A stretch of DNA of 64,000 nucleotides from Polynucleobacter sp. HIN7 (GCF_030297595.1 NZ_AP028138.1:62001-126000); one strand, 5' to 3'; positions 40,390-49,555 are shown, counted from the first letter of the stretch. The notes: a model not told the origin generated them from the letters alone. Numbers and translations: made by a program.

Positions 40390-40583
40390 ATAGACTAATC
40401 AATTGTTCCAATTGCTTTCGACATAACTACTTATTCACATATGTAGTTGATCAGATTATTAGTCTTAATTCTACTTAATTAAAATCGTCTTAAGCCGTTC
40501 GAAAAAACGATTGTCTTTAATGCAGAGAAAAGGTTAACAGTTCTTGCTTAATTAGATTTATGCTTAACAGCAAAGTAATTGCT

Positions 40584-42881
40584 TTAGTCACAAGAAATAT
40601 GATTTGGTTCCAAATCTAACTGATAATGGTCATACATCTTTAAATAAATTGCTTCAAGATTTTTGGCAAATAAAGAAGTATTAAATAACGGGGTGATTTG
40701 AAGATTATCCCTCAGTTTAAGTTTTACATCTTCTAATTTATTTGGCGCCATTGCAAAATCAATAGCTAAGGCCTCATATTCCTCTTGGCTGAAGGTGATA
40801 AGCTCACCTAGACCAATTGTGTTTAATAAACTTGCAGCCACACGGCTTGCAAATGACTGACCCATAAGGGTTAGTATCGGTACCCCCGCTTTTAGTGAGT
40901 CAATTGCTGTGGTGTGAGCTCCGTAAGGATAGGTATCTAAAAATAGATCAGCTAGCCGATACCTGGCTAAATAGTCACCCATGGAATCAACTCGTCCAGC
41001 AAAAATAATCCGAGAAGGTTCTATGTCTCGATTTTCAAATTCAGCCAGTATGTTCTTTTGAAAATTTCTATTATTTTCCGAAATCCAAAGCACACTATTC
41101 TGTGTAGCAAGCAGAATTCTTGCCCAACAATCCAATATAAAAGGGTTGAATTTAAAATCGTTGTTAAAGCAACAATAGATGAAACGATTTCTTGGTAGAC
41201 CACATTCTTCTCGTGTAAATATCCTGTCAGAGGGAGTGCGTTTTGAGTCATCCACCATATAGGTATTCGGAAGATGGGCAATCTTTTCAGAATACATGTG
41301 TTGTTCTGAAATAGGGATAATCGTTCTATCAGCAACTAAATAGTCTATGAACTTAATACCAGTTGTTCCAGGATAACCAAGCCAGTTGACTTGAATTGGG
41401 GCGGCGCGATAGGAAAATATACCTCCCCGAGAGTGTTGAGTATGGCCAGCTAAATCGATAGCAATATCGATCTCTAGGTGACGTGCTAATTTAGCAACTT
41501 CAAGATCTGATAATTGATTAACTTCGATAAAATGATCAAACACGTTTCTAAGCCGTACATTCATTTGATCGCCGGGAGGAGTCTTCTGCAATGAAAAAGC
41601 AATCACTTCAAACCTGCTACGATCATGTAATTCAAATAGCTCAGACGTTAAATGCGAAACCGGATGAGTTCTAAAATCAGGGGAAAAATAAGCAATCCGG
41701 AGCCTTTCTTTTTTTGAATATTTTGGAATGGAACCCAATTCTGAATTTGAAGAAAAATAATATTGCACATAAGTATGAGCTGCTTTCTTATGCAACACTG
41801 GATCATCAACCAATGATAGTAATGCAAAGGGGCGAATCACCTTCTGATTCCCCATTATTTTTTCAGAAATACTTTCCAAATGGGTCGATAATTCTGACCA
41901 ATTGCAAATTTTCATTTTGGCGTGAATAAGGTATCCATCAACCCAAAATACATCTGGCTTTAAGTTAAGAGCTTGACTGAAGCAAACAATTGCCTCGTCA
42001 TAGTCCCCCAGTTCATTTACTGTTACCCCTTTATTAATCCAGCCGGCAGCATAGTCGGGCTTTAACTTAAGAGCTTTGTTATGGTGATCTATAGCTGCAT
42101 CAAATAGTTTGAGTTCGTAAAGGGCATTTCCTTTTGCAGAATGTGCTTCCGCATAATCAGGCTTAAATTCAAGAGCCTTATCGTAATAAATGACAGCTTC
42201 TTCAAAGCGCTTTAGCTCGACAAGAGTGTTCCCTTTGCCAATGTAGCCTTTTAAATAGGACGGTTTAAGACTTAGAGCCTTATCATAATGCGCAATCGCC
42301 TCATCAAGACGCTTGAGTTCTTGTAGGGCATTGCCTTTATTAGACCAGGCCTCGGCGTAGTTTGGATTGAGACTGAGCGCCTTATCATAATGAATAACTG
42401 CTTCTTCAAACCGTTTAAGCGCTTGCAAAGCATTACCTTTATTAGACCAAGCTTCTGCGAAGTCTGGCCTTAAACTAAGGGCCTTATCGTAATGAGTAAT
42501 CGCTTCTTCAAAGCAATCGATCTCTTGCAGAGCATTTCCTACATTAGACCAAGCTTCAACATAATTTGGATTAACTTTTATCGATTTTTTATAAAATTCA
42601 ATCGCATTTTCAAAATTTTTCAGTGAAGCATACACATTACCTAAGTTACTTAAGGTTAAAGGATTTTTTGGCAGAATTCGTAGAGAATCATTTAGGAATT
42701 TGAGTGCATCCGGATAGTTGCCCCGCTGTGTATAAACGATGCCCAAGAGTCCTAAAACATGTGGATTATGAGCTTGTAATTTTGATGCCTGATTCAAATA
42801 AAGTTCCGCAGAATCCAAATTTGAATTTCCAAGTGACTCAAGCGCTTTGTTTAAAAGGAAGTGAACTTGAGGATTCATCAT
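40584..42881 (-). CDS. TPR-repeat protein with GT41 (O-GlcNAc transferase-like) domain
   Basis: Predicted soluble glycosyltransferase of the eukaryotic OGT/SPINDLY type, moving a sugar to Ser/Thr of proteins. The 765-residue protein has about nine 34-residue TPRs in the first ~310 residues, several nearly identical (AEAWSNKGNALQ). The GT41 domain follows (~350-755). It keeps the His of SPDFRTHPVSHL, GHTQHSRGG, PIQVNWLGYPGTTG, a Lys in FNNDFKFNP, and the donor-site AHTTAID and SFASRVAASLL. All match catalytic or donor-binding regions of human OGT. Targets are unknown; the porin and outer proteins are possible. AT-rich relative to flanking operons. A second, more divergent homologue lies just upstream. 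Confidence 0.85.
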   Translation of the reverse strand: MMNPQVHFLLNKALESLGNSNLDSAELYLNQASKLQAHNPHVLGLLGIVYTQRGNYPDALKFLNDSLRILPKNPLTLSNLGNVYASLKNFENAIEFYKKSIKVNPNYVEAWSNVGNALQEIDCFEEAITHYDKALSLRPDFAEAWSNKGNALQALKRFEEAVIHYDKALSLNPNYAEAWSNKGNALQELKRLDEAIAHYDKALSLKPSYLKGYIGKGNTLVELKRFEEAVIYYDKALEFKPDYAEAHSAKGNALYELKLFDAAIDHHNKALKLKPDYAAGWINKGVTVNELGDYDEAIVCFSQALNLKPDVFWVDGYLIHAKMKICNWSELSTHLESISEKIMGNQKVIRPFALLSLVDDPVLHKKAAHTYVQYYFSSNSELGSIPKYSKKERLRIAYFSPDFRTHPVSHLTSELFELHDRSRFEVIAFSLQKTPPGDQMNVRLRNVFDHFIEVNQLSDLEVAKLARHLEIDIAIDLAGHTQHSRGGIFSYRAAPIQVNWLGYPGTTGIKFIDYLVADRTIIPISEQHMYSEKIAHLPNTYMVDDSKRTPSDRIFTREECGLPRNRFIYCCFNNDFKFNPFILDCWARILLATQNSVLWISENNRNFQKNILAEFENRDIEPSRIIFAGRVDSMGDYLARYRLADLFLDTYPYGAHTTAIDSLKAGVPILTLMGQSFASRVAASLLNTIGLGELITFSQEEYEALAIDFAMAPNKLEDVKLKLRDNLQITPLFNTSLFAKNLEAIYLKMYDHYQLDLEPNHISCD

Positions 42882-42941
42882 GAAAATTTATAGTAGATAT
42901 TCTGATAAAAATTTAACAAGGGAAACTCACTATTTAATGGA

Positions 42942-45359
42942 TTACTTGACACTAAGAGAATGGTTAATCATGAAAGCCTCAAACGCTTTAATTGGCTCAA
43001 TATCCTCATAGAGAGTTGACTTTCGTTCAATTATTTTATCTTTAACATTTTTACGGAACGAATGATCTTGGCACAGCCTTACTGCTAACTGAATATATTC
43101 TGCTGAATCTTTTGCTACCAGTTCTCTAAGTCCAATGCGTTTCAATATCCCACTCCCAAGCCTGCCGCGCAAGAAATTACCATCATGGCTAACTACTGGC
43201 AGATTGCATCCGATAGCTTGGATAGCAGTATTAAATCCAGAGAAATGAAGGGTATCAAGCATCGCCGTCGAAGACTTCAATAAACCATGAAACTCACGCG
43301 CGTCTAGCCATGGCATGAATGAAATAAACTCTTTAGAATCAAGACCATGTTTGCTGAATTCATTTTCAAGACGATTGCTCAAAACACTGGCCAGCGGGTC
43401 TTCAAGGTTAAAAAACACAAATTTACAAGCACCCAACCGTTTCGCTATATTTGCAAAAATCCAATCGCTATCTGGTTGATATTTATAGGGCGTTCCTGGA
43501 CAGATGAGGACTGGGATATCGGAGGGGAATTGGGACAGAGGCTGATCCTTTGTAGATTGAATATTAACTGGGTCAACGTAGTAAGTGCCAAGATTCGGTA
43601 ATTGAACTAGCTTTTCAGAATAATAATAAGTGGCATTTGGGGGCTCAAAAAGCTCAGAGGACACATAGTAGTCAATTGTGGGCAAGCCACTTGACTCCGG
43701 ATGTCCCCATCCAACCAGCTGTACAGGAGAGAGCCTCAAACTTGCAAGTTGAGTGGTTAGTTGATCCATGCCAATTTCGGGGTAGAACAAAAAATCAATT
43801 TTTTTGTTAACAATTTCTTGGGCAAAAGCATTTATGTCGTGAGAATAAATGGTGAAAGAATCCGAATTTTCTTTAGCAAAATCTGTTTCCTTATCACAAT
43901 AGGGGTTGGTGCTAAAAAGATGAATCTCAAAGGCCTCCCTATTTAAATTTTTAATCATTCCCTTAGTGAGTGCATGCCAAACAGAATGATTTCTGAAATG
44001 ACTGCTGACGATTCCAAGCCTAATTTTTAATCTGGGAGTGTTTTGTTCGGGGCTTGACTGAATAGAAACTGCTTTACCCATCAATTTTGAGCAGAGATCT
44101 CCATATTCAGACAGGATATTCTTGTTATTGAAATTGTGATAAGCGAGGTAAAAAGGTTGAGTTGACGCAACAATCTCAATGATTTCATTTGACTTAAGAT
44201 TTACGTCACTTATCAAGCTGTTTTTGAGTTTTATGAATTCAGTAGTGAAAATTTCTCTAATTGAATTGACATCATTTTTCGGACCCAAAATAGAGGGAAT
44301 GATGGCAAATACTTTTGCCCACTGCGCCAACCTAAAATTCGGATCGTGCCTTAGGGCAAGATCAAAAAATAATTGAGCCTTATCATTTTGTGCTAAGCCA
44401 ACGTGCGCAGCACCCTTGCCGTAGTAAGCTTTCGAAGAGGTGTCATCAATCAATAAAGCTGCATCAAAACCACTAATTGCGTTTGCAAATTTTTTTATTT
44501 TATTAAGAGTAAATGCTTTTGCTAATAATGCCTCAAAATAATCAGGATCAATGAGTAGGGCGTTATCAAATTCACGGATTGCATGTTCATCCTTATCTAA
44601 GCCAGTGAATGCAATACCTTTGCCAAAGAAAGCAACAGCAGACCGAGAGTCAATTTTTAATGTGTCATCAAACGATAAGATTGCTGACTCATATTTTTTT
44701 AGCTCATTTAGTGCGATGCCTTTATTTAATAGAGCATCAAAATTAGGTTGTATTTGAATTGACTGTTCGCATGCATTAATCGCTTCAAAGTGCCGCTTAA
44801 GCTTGATTAGAGTATTCGATTTATTGGCGTAAGCCTCGCTATATAAAGGATTTAGTTTTATTGCTTTATCAAAAGCTATCAATGCTTCTAAATATCGCTC
44901 TAAATGATTGAGGGCAATCCCTTTGTTTGACCATGCCTCAGGAAAGCTGGGATCAATGCTTATTGCTTCGTCAAGGGATTTATTCGCCTCATCGTACTTT
45001 TTTAATTGGATGAGTAATTGACTTTTGTTGATAATACTTGCTGCATCATTCGGTTTTATTTGAATTGCTGAGTCATAACAAGCGATTGCGGTATGAAGTT
45101 TGCTTTGAAGTGAATATAAAAGTCCCAAGTTATAAAAAATTCTTTCATCATTCTTTATTTCGGTTTTTAAAGACTCGAAAATAAGCAATGCATCATTTAT
45201 TTTTCCATTATTTGCACAAAGGAGGCCTAATTCAAAAACATAAGATAGCCCCTCTTTTTTTGAGATTCCCTCCAATAAAAGCTTTTGATTATTAGCAAGC
45301 TTATTTGATTTAACTAGCTCAAAGAGTTGAATAACAAATGGAGGTGGGTTTTGATTCAC
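42942..45359 (-). CDS. TPR-repeat protein with divergent GT41-like domain
   Basis: The 805-residue protein has about ten TPR-like repeats (residues ~30-375) and then a GT41-like C-terminal region. Recognisable parts are RLGIVSSHFRNHSVWHALT, SPVQLVGWGHPESSGLPTIDYY and FISFMPWLDAREFHGLLKSS. Where active relatives have HTT-xx-D in the donor site, this one reads SGFNTAIQA, so histidine and the paired threonine are missing. It may use another sugar, act as a partner of the other protein, or be inactive. It starts at GTG 45359 with no clear ribosome-binding site. It is very AT-rich (30-37% GC in two 60-base lines I counted, against 55% in a his-region line), suggesting transfer. Confidence 0.78.
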   Translation of the reverse strand: MNQNPPPFVIQLFELVKSNKLANNQKLLLEGISKKEGLSYVFELGLLCANNGKINDALLIFESLKTEIKNDERIFYNLGLLYSLQSKLHTAIACYDSAIQIKPNDAASIINKSQLLIQLKKYDEANKSLDEAISIDPSFPEAWSNKGIALNHLERYLEALIAFDKAIKLNPLYSEAYANKSNTLIKLKRHFEAINACEQSIQIQPNFDALLNKGIALNELKKYESAILSFDDTLKIDSRSAVAFFGKGIAFTGLDKDEHAIREFDNALLIDPDYFEALLAKAFTLNKIKKFANAISGFDAALLIDDTSSKAYYGKGAAHVGLAQNDKAQLFFDLALRHDPNFRLAQWAKVFAIIPSILGPKNDVNSIREIFTTEFIKLKNSLISDVNLKSNEIIEIVASTQPFYLAYHNFNNKNILSEYGDLCSKLMGKAVSIQSSPEQNTPRLKIRLGIVSSHFRNHSVWHALTKGMIKNLNREAFEIHLFSTNPYCDKETDFAKENSDSFTIYSHDINAFAQEIVNKKIDFLFYPEIGMDQLTTQLASLRLSPVQLVGWGHPESSGLPTIDYYVSSELFEPPNATYYYSEKLVQLPNLGTYYVDPVNIQSTKDQPLSQFPSDIPVLICPGTPYKYQPDSDWIFANIAKRLGACKFVFFNLEDPLASVLSNRLENEFSKHGLDSKEFISFMPWLDAREFHGLLKSSTAMLDTLHFSGFNTAIQAIGCNLPVVSHDGNFLRGRLGSGILKRIGLRELVAKDSAEYIQLAVRLCQDHSFRKNVKDKIIERKSTLYEDIEPIKAFEAFMINHSLSVK

Positions 45360-45419
45360 AAGTTTGTGCTAATTTTCTTAAAAATACTAAGCGAAGTTAC
45401 TCTGCTTGCATATCGGAAA

Positions 45420-45438
45420 TGAGTCGTTATTAGACTCA
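45420..45438 (-). terminator. Hairpin overlapping the mscL stop codon
   Basis: TGAGTC (45420-45425) and GACTCA (45433-45438) pair around GTTATTA. On the minus strand the stem begins at the mscL TGA and is followed by ATTTCC, a weak T-run. Probable 3' hairpin or weak terminator. Confidence 0.4.
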
Positions 45439-45864
45439 CTTCTTTAAACTATCTCTAATTTCTCTTAACAGCACAATATCTTCGGGTGTTGGGGGTGCCT
45501 CTTTTGGTTCTTCTGCTCTTATTTTGTTGATGATTTTGACCATCTGGAAGATCACAAATGCGAGCAAGATGAAATTAATCAGGATGGTGATGAAGTTGCC
45601 GTAGGCAAAAATAGGTATACCAGCCTTTTTGAGTGCATCAAAGGTTCTTGGTACGTTATCCGGTACTGTGCCAAGAACTATAAACAGGTTGGTAAAGTCA
45701 ATCCTGCCCCCTAGTAGGGTAGAAATGAGGGGCATGACAATGTCATTGACCAGGGAATCGACGATTTTTCCGAAGGCGCCGCCAATGATGATACCGACCG
45801 CCAGGTCAACGACGTTGCCGCGGACCGCAAAGGCCCGGAATTCTTTCATCATCTTGGATGCCAC
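45436..45864 (-). CDS. mscL: Large-conductance mechanosensitive channel MscL
   Basis: Homopentameric inner-membrane channel that opens under membrane tension and releases solutes on osmotic downshock. I choose GTG 45864 as start because AGGGAGAG sits at ideal distance before it. The frame's upstream ATG would place that ribosome-binding site inside the gene. The 142-residue product has the first pore helix [25 protein letters not shown] segment, [10 protein letters not shown], the second helix [16 protein letters not shown] and the charged C-terminal helix ending REIRDSLKK. Confidence 0.95.
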   Translation of the reverse strand: MASKMMKEFRAFAVRGNVVDLAVGIIIGGAFGKIVDSLVNDIVMPLISTLLGGRIDFTNLFIVLGTVPDNVPRTFDALKKAGIPIFAYGNFITILINFILLAFVIFQMVKIINKIRAEEPKEAPPTPEDIVLLREIRDSLKK

Positions 45865-46006
45865 AACTCTCTCCCTAAAAATCATGGGTTTGCTGGAAAT
45901 TGACCCAAATTAAGCGGTCATTTGGCTTTTTACCTTAAAATTAGAGGTTTATGCAATTCACCCTTTAGAACCCCTTATTTGACTTAGGCACAAGGATAGA
46001 TCGTAC

Positions 46007-46609
46007 ATGAGTGATACCCCAAAAATGGATAAAGACCGCCGCACTTGGCTGATTGCTACGACTGCTGTTGGTGGTTGTGGAGCCGCTGCTGTTGCATACC
46101 CATTTCTAGATAGTTTCCAACCATCCGAGCGTGCTAAGGCTGCTGGTGCCCCGGTTGAGGTCGATATCTCCGGCATGAAGCCTGATGAGATTCGCACGGT
46201 TGAGTGGCGCGGTAAGCCAGTTTGGGTCTTACGCCGCACCCCAGAGCAAGTAGCTGAACTTCCTAAATTAGACGGCGAGCTGGCCGATCCCAAGTCTTTG
46301 CGTGATCCCGCAGCTTTAACACCTACTTATGCTCGCAATGACCACCGCTCGATTAAGCCTGAGTATTTTGTGGCAGTTGGTATTTGTTCACATTTAGGTT
46401 GCTCACCAACGGCGAAGTTACAAGCAGGCCCACAACCATCCTTGCCAAACGATTGGCCAGGCGGTTTCTTGTGCCCTTGCCATGGCTCTACCTTTGATTT
46501 GGCTGGCCGCGTCTATAAGAACAAGCCGGCTCCGGACAACTTAGAAGTGCCTCCCCACATGTATTTGAGCGACACCAAGATTTTGATTGGTGAGGACAAG
46601 AAGTCGTAA
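46007..46609 (+). CDS. petA: Ubiquinol-cytochrome c reductase iron-sulfur (Rieske) subunit
   Basis: Carries the 2Fe-2S centre of cytochrome bc1 and moves electrons from ubiquinol to cytochrome c1. The 200-residue protein has a twin-arginine-like N-terminus (KDRRTWLIATTAV) with one membrane span. The cluster ligands are Cys127 and His129 (CSHLGC) and Cys156 and His159 (CPCHGS), with Cys132 and Cys158 forming the usual disulfide. Begins the petABC operon. Export by the tatABC system encoded at 37-39 kb is expected from family knowledge. Confidence 0.97.
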   Translation: MSDTPKMDKDRRTWLIATTAVGGCGAAAVAYPFLDSFQPSERAKAAGAPVEVDISGMKPDEIRTVEWRGKPVWVLRRTPEQVAELPKLDGELADPKSLRDPAALTPTYARNDHRSIKPEYFVAVGICSHLGCSPTAKLQAGPQPSLPNDWPGGFLCPCHGSTFDLAGRVYKNKPAPDNLEVPPHMYLSDTKILIGEDKKS

Positions 46610-46651
46610 TTTGTTTATTTAATTATTAGTTACTGATTTAGGAAACTAACT

Positions 46652-48052
46652 ATGGCATTCCAAGAAATTAAAGTCCCAGAAAACGCCTCTGTTGCTCAAA
46701 AAGGCTTGGCATGGGTGGATTCGCGCTTCCCATTGACTAAGCTCTTTAAAGAGCATATGAGCGAGTACTATGCTCCAAAGAACTTTAACTTCTGGTACTT
46801 CTTTGGCTCCTTAGCCATTGTGGTGTTGGTGATTCAGATTGTGACCGGTATTTTCCTCGTCATGAACTACAAACCCGATGCCATGAAAGCATTTGATTCG
46901 GTTGAGTACATCATGCGCGAGGTTCCCTGGGGTTGGCTGATTCGTTACATGCACTCGACTGGCGCTTCGATGTTCTTCGTAGTGGTCTACCTGCATATGT
47001 TCCGTGGCTTGATCTATGGTTCTTATCAAAAACCGCGTGAACTCATTTGGATCTTTGGTTGCACCATTTTCTTATTGCTCATGGCTGAGGCTTTCTTGGG
47101 ATATCTCTTACCCTGGGGCCAAATGTCCTACTGGGGCGCTCAGGTGATTATTAATCTCTTTGCTGCTATTCCCTTAATTGGTCCAGACTTGGCTTTGTGG
47201 CTACGCGGTGATTATGTGGTGGGCGACGCAACTTTGAATCGCTTCTTCTCCTTGCACGTGATCGCTTTGCCATTAGTTCTAGTTGGCTTAGTTGCAGCTC
47301 ATATCATTGCGCTACATGAAGTGGGCTCTAACAACCCTGACGGCATTGATATTAAGAAGAACCTAGATGCCTCTGGTAAGCCAGTGGACGGTATTCCATT
47401 TCATCCTTACTACTCAGTGCATGACATTATGGGTCTCGGTGTGTTCCTCATGATCTTCGCCGCCATTGTGTTCTTTGCACCTGAGATGGGTGGCTACTTC
47501 TTAGAGGCCAACAATTTTATTCCGGCTGATCCCTTGCAAACGCCTTCGCATATTGCGCCGGTGTGGTATTTCACGCCGTTCTATTCCATGCTGCGTGCGA
47601 CCACCACCCCGTTCCTGATCCCTCTGTGGATTCTGTGCGCAGTGATTTTGGGGATGGTCATTAAGAACAACAAAGACATCCGGGTGAAAGCCGTTTGCGT
47701 TGGCATTTTGGCTGCTCTTGCGGTTGGTTTTTATGTGTTTGATGCGAAGTTCTGGGGCGTGGTCATCATGGGCGGTACGGTCGTGATCCTGTTCTTCTTG
47801 CCTTGGCTCGATAAATCCCCAGTGCGCTCGATCCGTTATCGCCCAGATTTTCATAAATACATTTACGGCATTTTCATTGTGAGCTTTGTGATCTTGGGTT
47901 ATCTCGGCATCAAGCCACCCTCACCACTTTTTGAGAAGATCTCGCAGGTATGTACGATTTACTATCTGGCATTTTTCTTTGCCATGCCTTGGTGGAGCAA
48001 GATGGGTAAATTTAAGCCCGTGCCCGATCGCGTGACCTTTGAGGCGCACTAA
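46652..48052 (+). CDS. petB: Ubiquinol-cytochrome c reductase cytochrome b subunit
   Basis: Membrane subunit of bc1 with two haems b and both quinone sites. The 466-residue protein has WGWLIRYMHSTGASMFF and FFSLHVIALPLVLVGLVAAHIIALH with the four haem-ligand histidines. GYLLPWGQMSYWGAQV and the Qo-site PEW-like region (near TPSHIAPVWYFTPFYSMLR, which reads PVWY) are present. About eight or nine membrane helices. Between petA and petC. Confidence 0.97.
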   Translation: MAFQEIKVPENASVAQKGLAWVDSRFPLTKLFKEHMSEYYAPKNFNFWYFFGSLAIVVLVIQIVTGIFLVMNYKPDAMKAFDSVEYIMREVPWGWLIRYMHSTGASMFFVVVYLHMFRGLIYGSYQKPRELIWIFGCTIFLLLMAEAFLGYLLPWGQMSYWGAQVIINLFAAIPLIGPDLALWLRGDYVVGDATLNRFFSLHVIALPLVLVGLVAAHIIALHEVGSNNPDGIDIKKNLDASGKPVDGIPFHPYYSVHDIMGLGVFLMIFAAIVFFAPEMGGYFLEANNFIPADPLQTPSHIAPVWYFTPFYSMLRATTTPFLIPLWILCAVILGMVIKNNKDIRVKAVCVGILAALAVGFYVFDAKFWGVVIMGGTVVILFFLPWLDKSPVRSIRYRPDFHKYIYGIFIVSFVILGYLGIKPPSPLFEKISQVCTIYYLAFFFAMPWWSKMGKFKPVPDRVTFEAH

Positions 48053-48086
48053 TCCATAAGAACAATAGAAGATATTAGGAATCCAG

Positions 48087-48860
48087 ATGAACCATTCTCT
48101 TTATATGATCGGTGCGCTTAAGAAGTTTGTTGTAGTGGGCTTAGGTAGCTTCATGGTGAGCGCTGCATTTGCGGCTGGCAGCGACTTTCCTCTTGATAGC
48201 GCTCCTAACCGTGTAAATAACAATGCCTCTTTGCAAAATGGCGCTAAGATTTTTGTGAACTACTGCTTAGGTTGCCATTCTGCAGTGAACTTACGTTACA
48301 ACCGCTTGCGTGATATTGGTTTGAGTGATCAGCAGATTAAAGACAACTTGATCTTGGGCGATCAAAAGGTAGGCGATCTGATGACTATCTCGATGACCCC
48401 TAAGGATGCTAAGGCTTGGTTTGGTAAGGTTCCACCTGATTTATCGGTTGAAGCTCGTGCCCGCGGTACCGATTGGCTCTACACCTACTTCCGTACTTAT
48501 TACAAGGATGAGGAGAGCCCAACGGGTTGGAATAACATGGTCTATCCCAATGTTGGTATGCCCCATGTATTGTGGGAACTCCAGGGTGAGCGTATTGCTA
48601 AGTTTGAAGAGGTAAAAGATCCCAAGAATCCTGCCAAGACAACTAAAGTCTTCAAAGGATTTGAGCAAACCACCCCAGGATTAATGAAGCCCCAAGAATA
48701 TGATGATAATATTGCGGACCTCGTTTCATTTATGTCTTGGATGGCTGAGCCTACTCAGTTACAACGTAAGCGGATCGGTGTCGTCGTCCTTCTATTCCTT
48801 GCAATCTTTACCTTGCTTGCATGGCGTCTGAACAAGGCGTACTGGAAAGACATTCGCTAA
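48087..48860 (+). CDS. petC: Ubiquinol-cytochrome c reductase cytochrome c1 subunit
   Basis: Haem c subunit of bc1, with the haem domain in the periplasm and a C-terminal membrane anchor. The 257-residue precursor has a signal peptide cleaved near AAFAAG. The haem site CLGCHS spans residues 60-65. A WNNMVYPNVGMPHVLWELQG region and the methionine ligand region follow, then the anchor (~VVVLLFLAIFTLLAWRL) ending YWKDIR. Its stop is inside a hairpin. Confidence 0.97.
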   Translation: MNHSLYMIGALKKFVVVGLGSFMVSAAFAAGSDFPLDSAPNRVNNNASLQNGAKIFVNYCLGCHSAVNLRYNRLRDIGLSDQQIKDNLILGDQKVGDLMTISMTPKDAKAWFGKVPPDLSVEARARGTDWLYTYFRTYYKDEESPTGWNNMVYPNVGMPHVLWELQGERIAKFEEVKDPKNPAKTTKVFKGFEQTTPGLMKPQEYDDNIADLVSFMSWMAEPTQLQRKRIGVVVLLFLAIFTLLAWRLNKAYWKDIR

Positions 48861-48880
48861 GAACTAACTTAGCGTATTTT
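48855..48880 (+). terminator. Terminator-like hairpin at the petC stop codon
   Basis: CGCTAAG (48855-48861) pairs perfectly with CTTAGCG (48868-48874) around AACTAA, followed by TATTTT. The left arm includes the petC TAA. It separates petABC from sspA, though sspA may still be reached by read-through. Confidence 0.6.
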
Positions 48881-48908
48881 GATTATTTGATTTGAAGGAT
48901 ATTTGCTT

Positions 48909-49520
48909 ATGATGGTGTTGTACTCGGGTACCAATTGCCCATTCTCACAACGCTGCCGCCTAGTTCTCTTTGAGAAGGGTATGGATTTTGAGATTCGTGA
49001 TGTCGATCTCTTCAATAAACCAGAAGATATCTCGGTCATGAACCCCTATGGCCAAGTTCCTATTTTGGTTGAGCGTGATCTGATTTTGTATGAGTCCAAC
49101 ATCATTAATGAGTACATTGATGAGCGCTTTCCTCATCCACAGTTAATGCCGCCCGATCCAGTGGCTCGTGCCCGTGCCCGCTTATTTCTGTTTAATTTTG
49201 AGAAAGAGCTCTTTGTGCATGTGAGTGCGCTTGAGAACGAAAAGGGCAAGAGTGCTGAGAAGTTGCATGAGAAGGCCCGAATAGCAATTCGGGATCGGTT
49301 GACTCAATTAGCACCGGTATTTGTAAAGAACAAGTATATGTTGGGGGATGAGTTCTCAATGTTGGATGTGGCAATAGCTCCTCTGTTGTGGCGCTTAGAG
49401 CACTATGGCATTGACCTTTCCAGAAATGCTGCTCCACTCCTGAAATATGCTGAGCGCATTTTCAGTCGTCCTGCTTACATTGAGGCCTTGACCCCTTCGG
49501 AAAAGGTCATGCGCCGTTAA
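48909..49520 (+). CDS. sspA: Stringent starvation protein A (GST-fold)
   Basis: RNA-polymerase-binding regulator with a glutathione-transferase fold, involved in stationary-phase and acid survival. The start is ATG 48909, preceded by GAAGGAT at 48894-48900. The in-frame TTG six bases earlier is less likely. The 203-residue protein has the N-terminal thioredoxin-like part VLYSGTNCPFSQRCRLVLFEKGM with VPILVERDLILYESNIINEYI. A C-terminal helical domain follows. Position after petABC and before sspB is the standard one. Confidence 0.95.
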   Translation: MMVLYSGTNCPFSQRCRLVLFEKGMDFEIRDVDLFNKPEDISVMNPYGQVPILVERDLILYESNIINEYIDERFPHPQLMPPDPVARARARLFLFNFEKELFVHVSALENEKGKSAEKLHEKARIAIRDRLTQLAPVFVKNKYMLGDEFSMLDVAIAPLLWRLEHYGIDLSRNAAPLLKYAERIFSRPAYIEALTPSEKVMRR

Positions 49521-49543
49521 TCGAAGCATATGTGTCGCTGGCT

Positions 49544-49549
49544 TAAAAT
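49544..49549 (+). promoter_or_regulatory. -10 hexamer placed for a leaderless sspB transcript
   Basis: TAAAAT at 49544-49549 ends six bases before the sspB ATG, and no ribosome-binding site lies between (ACAAT). No convincing -35 was seen. sspB could also be translated from the upstream sspA message. Confidence 0.35.
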
Positions 49550-49555
49550 AACAAT

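Noticed and set aside
40392-40465. Inverted repeat AGACTAAT / ATTAGTCT downstream of the porin terminator
   Set aside because: Arms are only eight bases with a 58-base interior in AT-rich DNA, which is likely to arise by chance.
42040-42660. Regularly spaced repeats that could be taken for a CRISPR array
   Set aside because: Period is 102 bases, units are contiguous with no unique spacers, and they encode successive 34-residue TPRs in an open frame.
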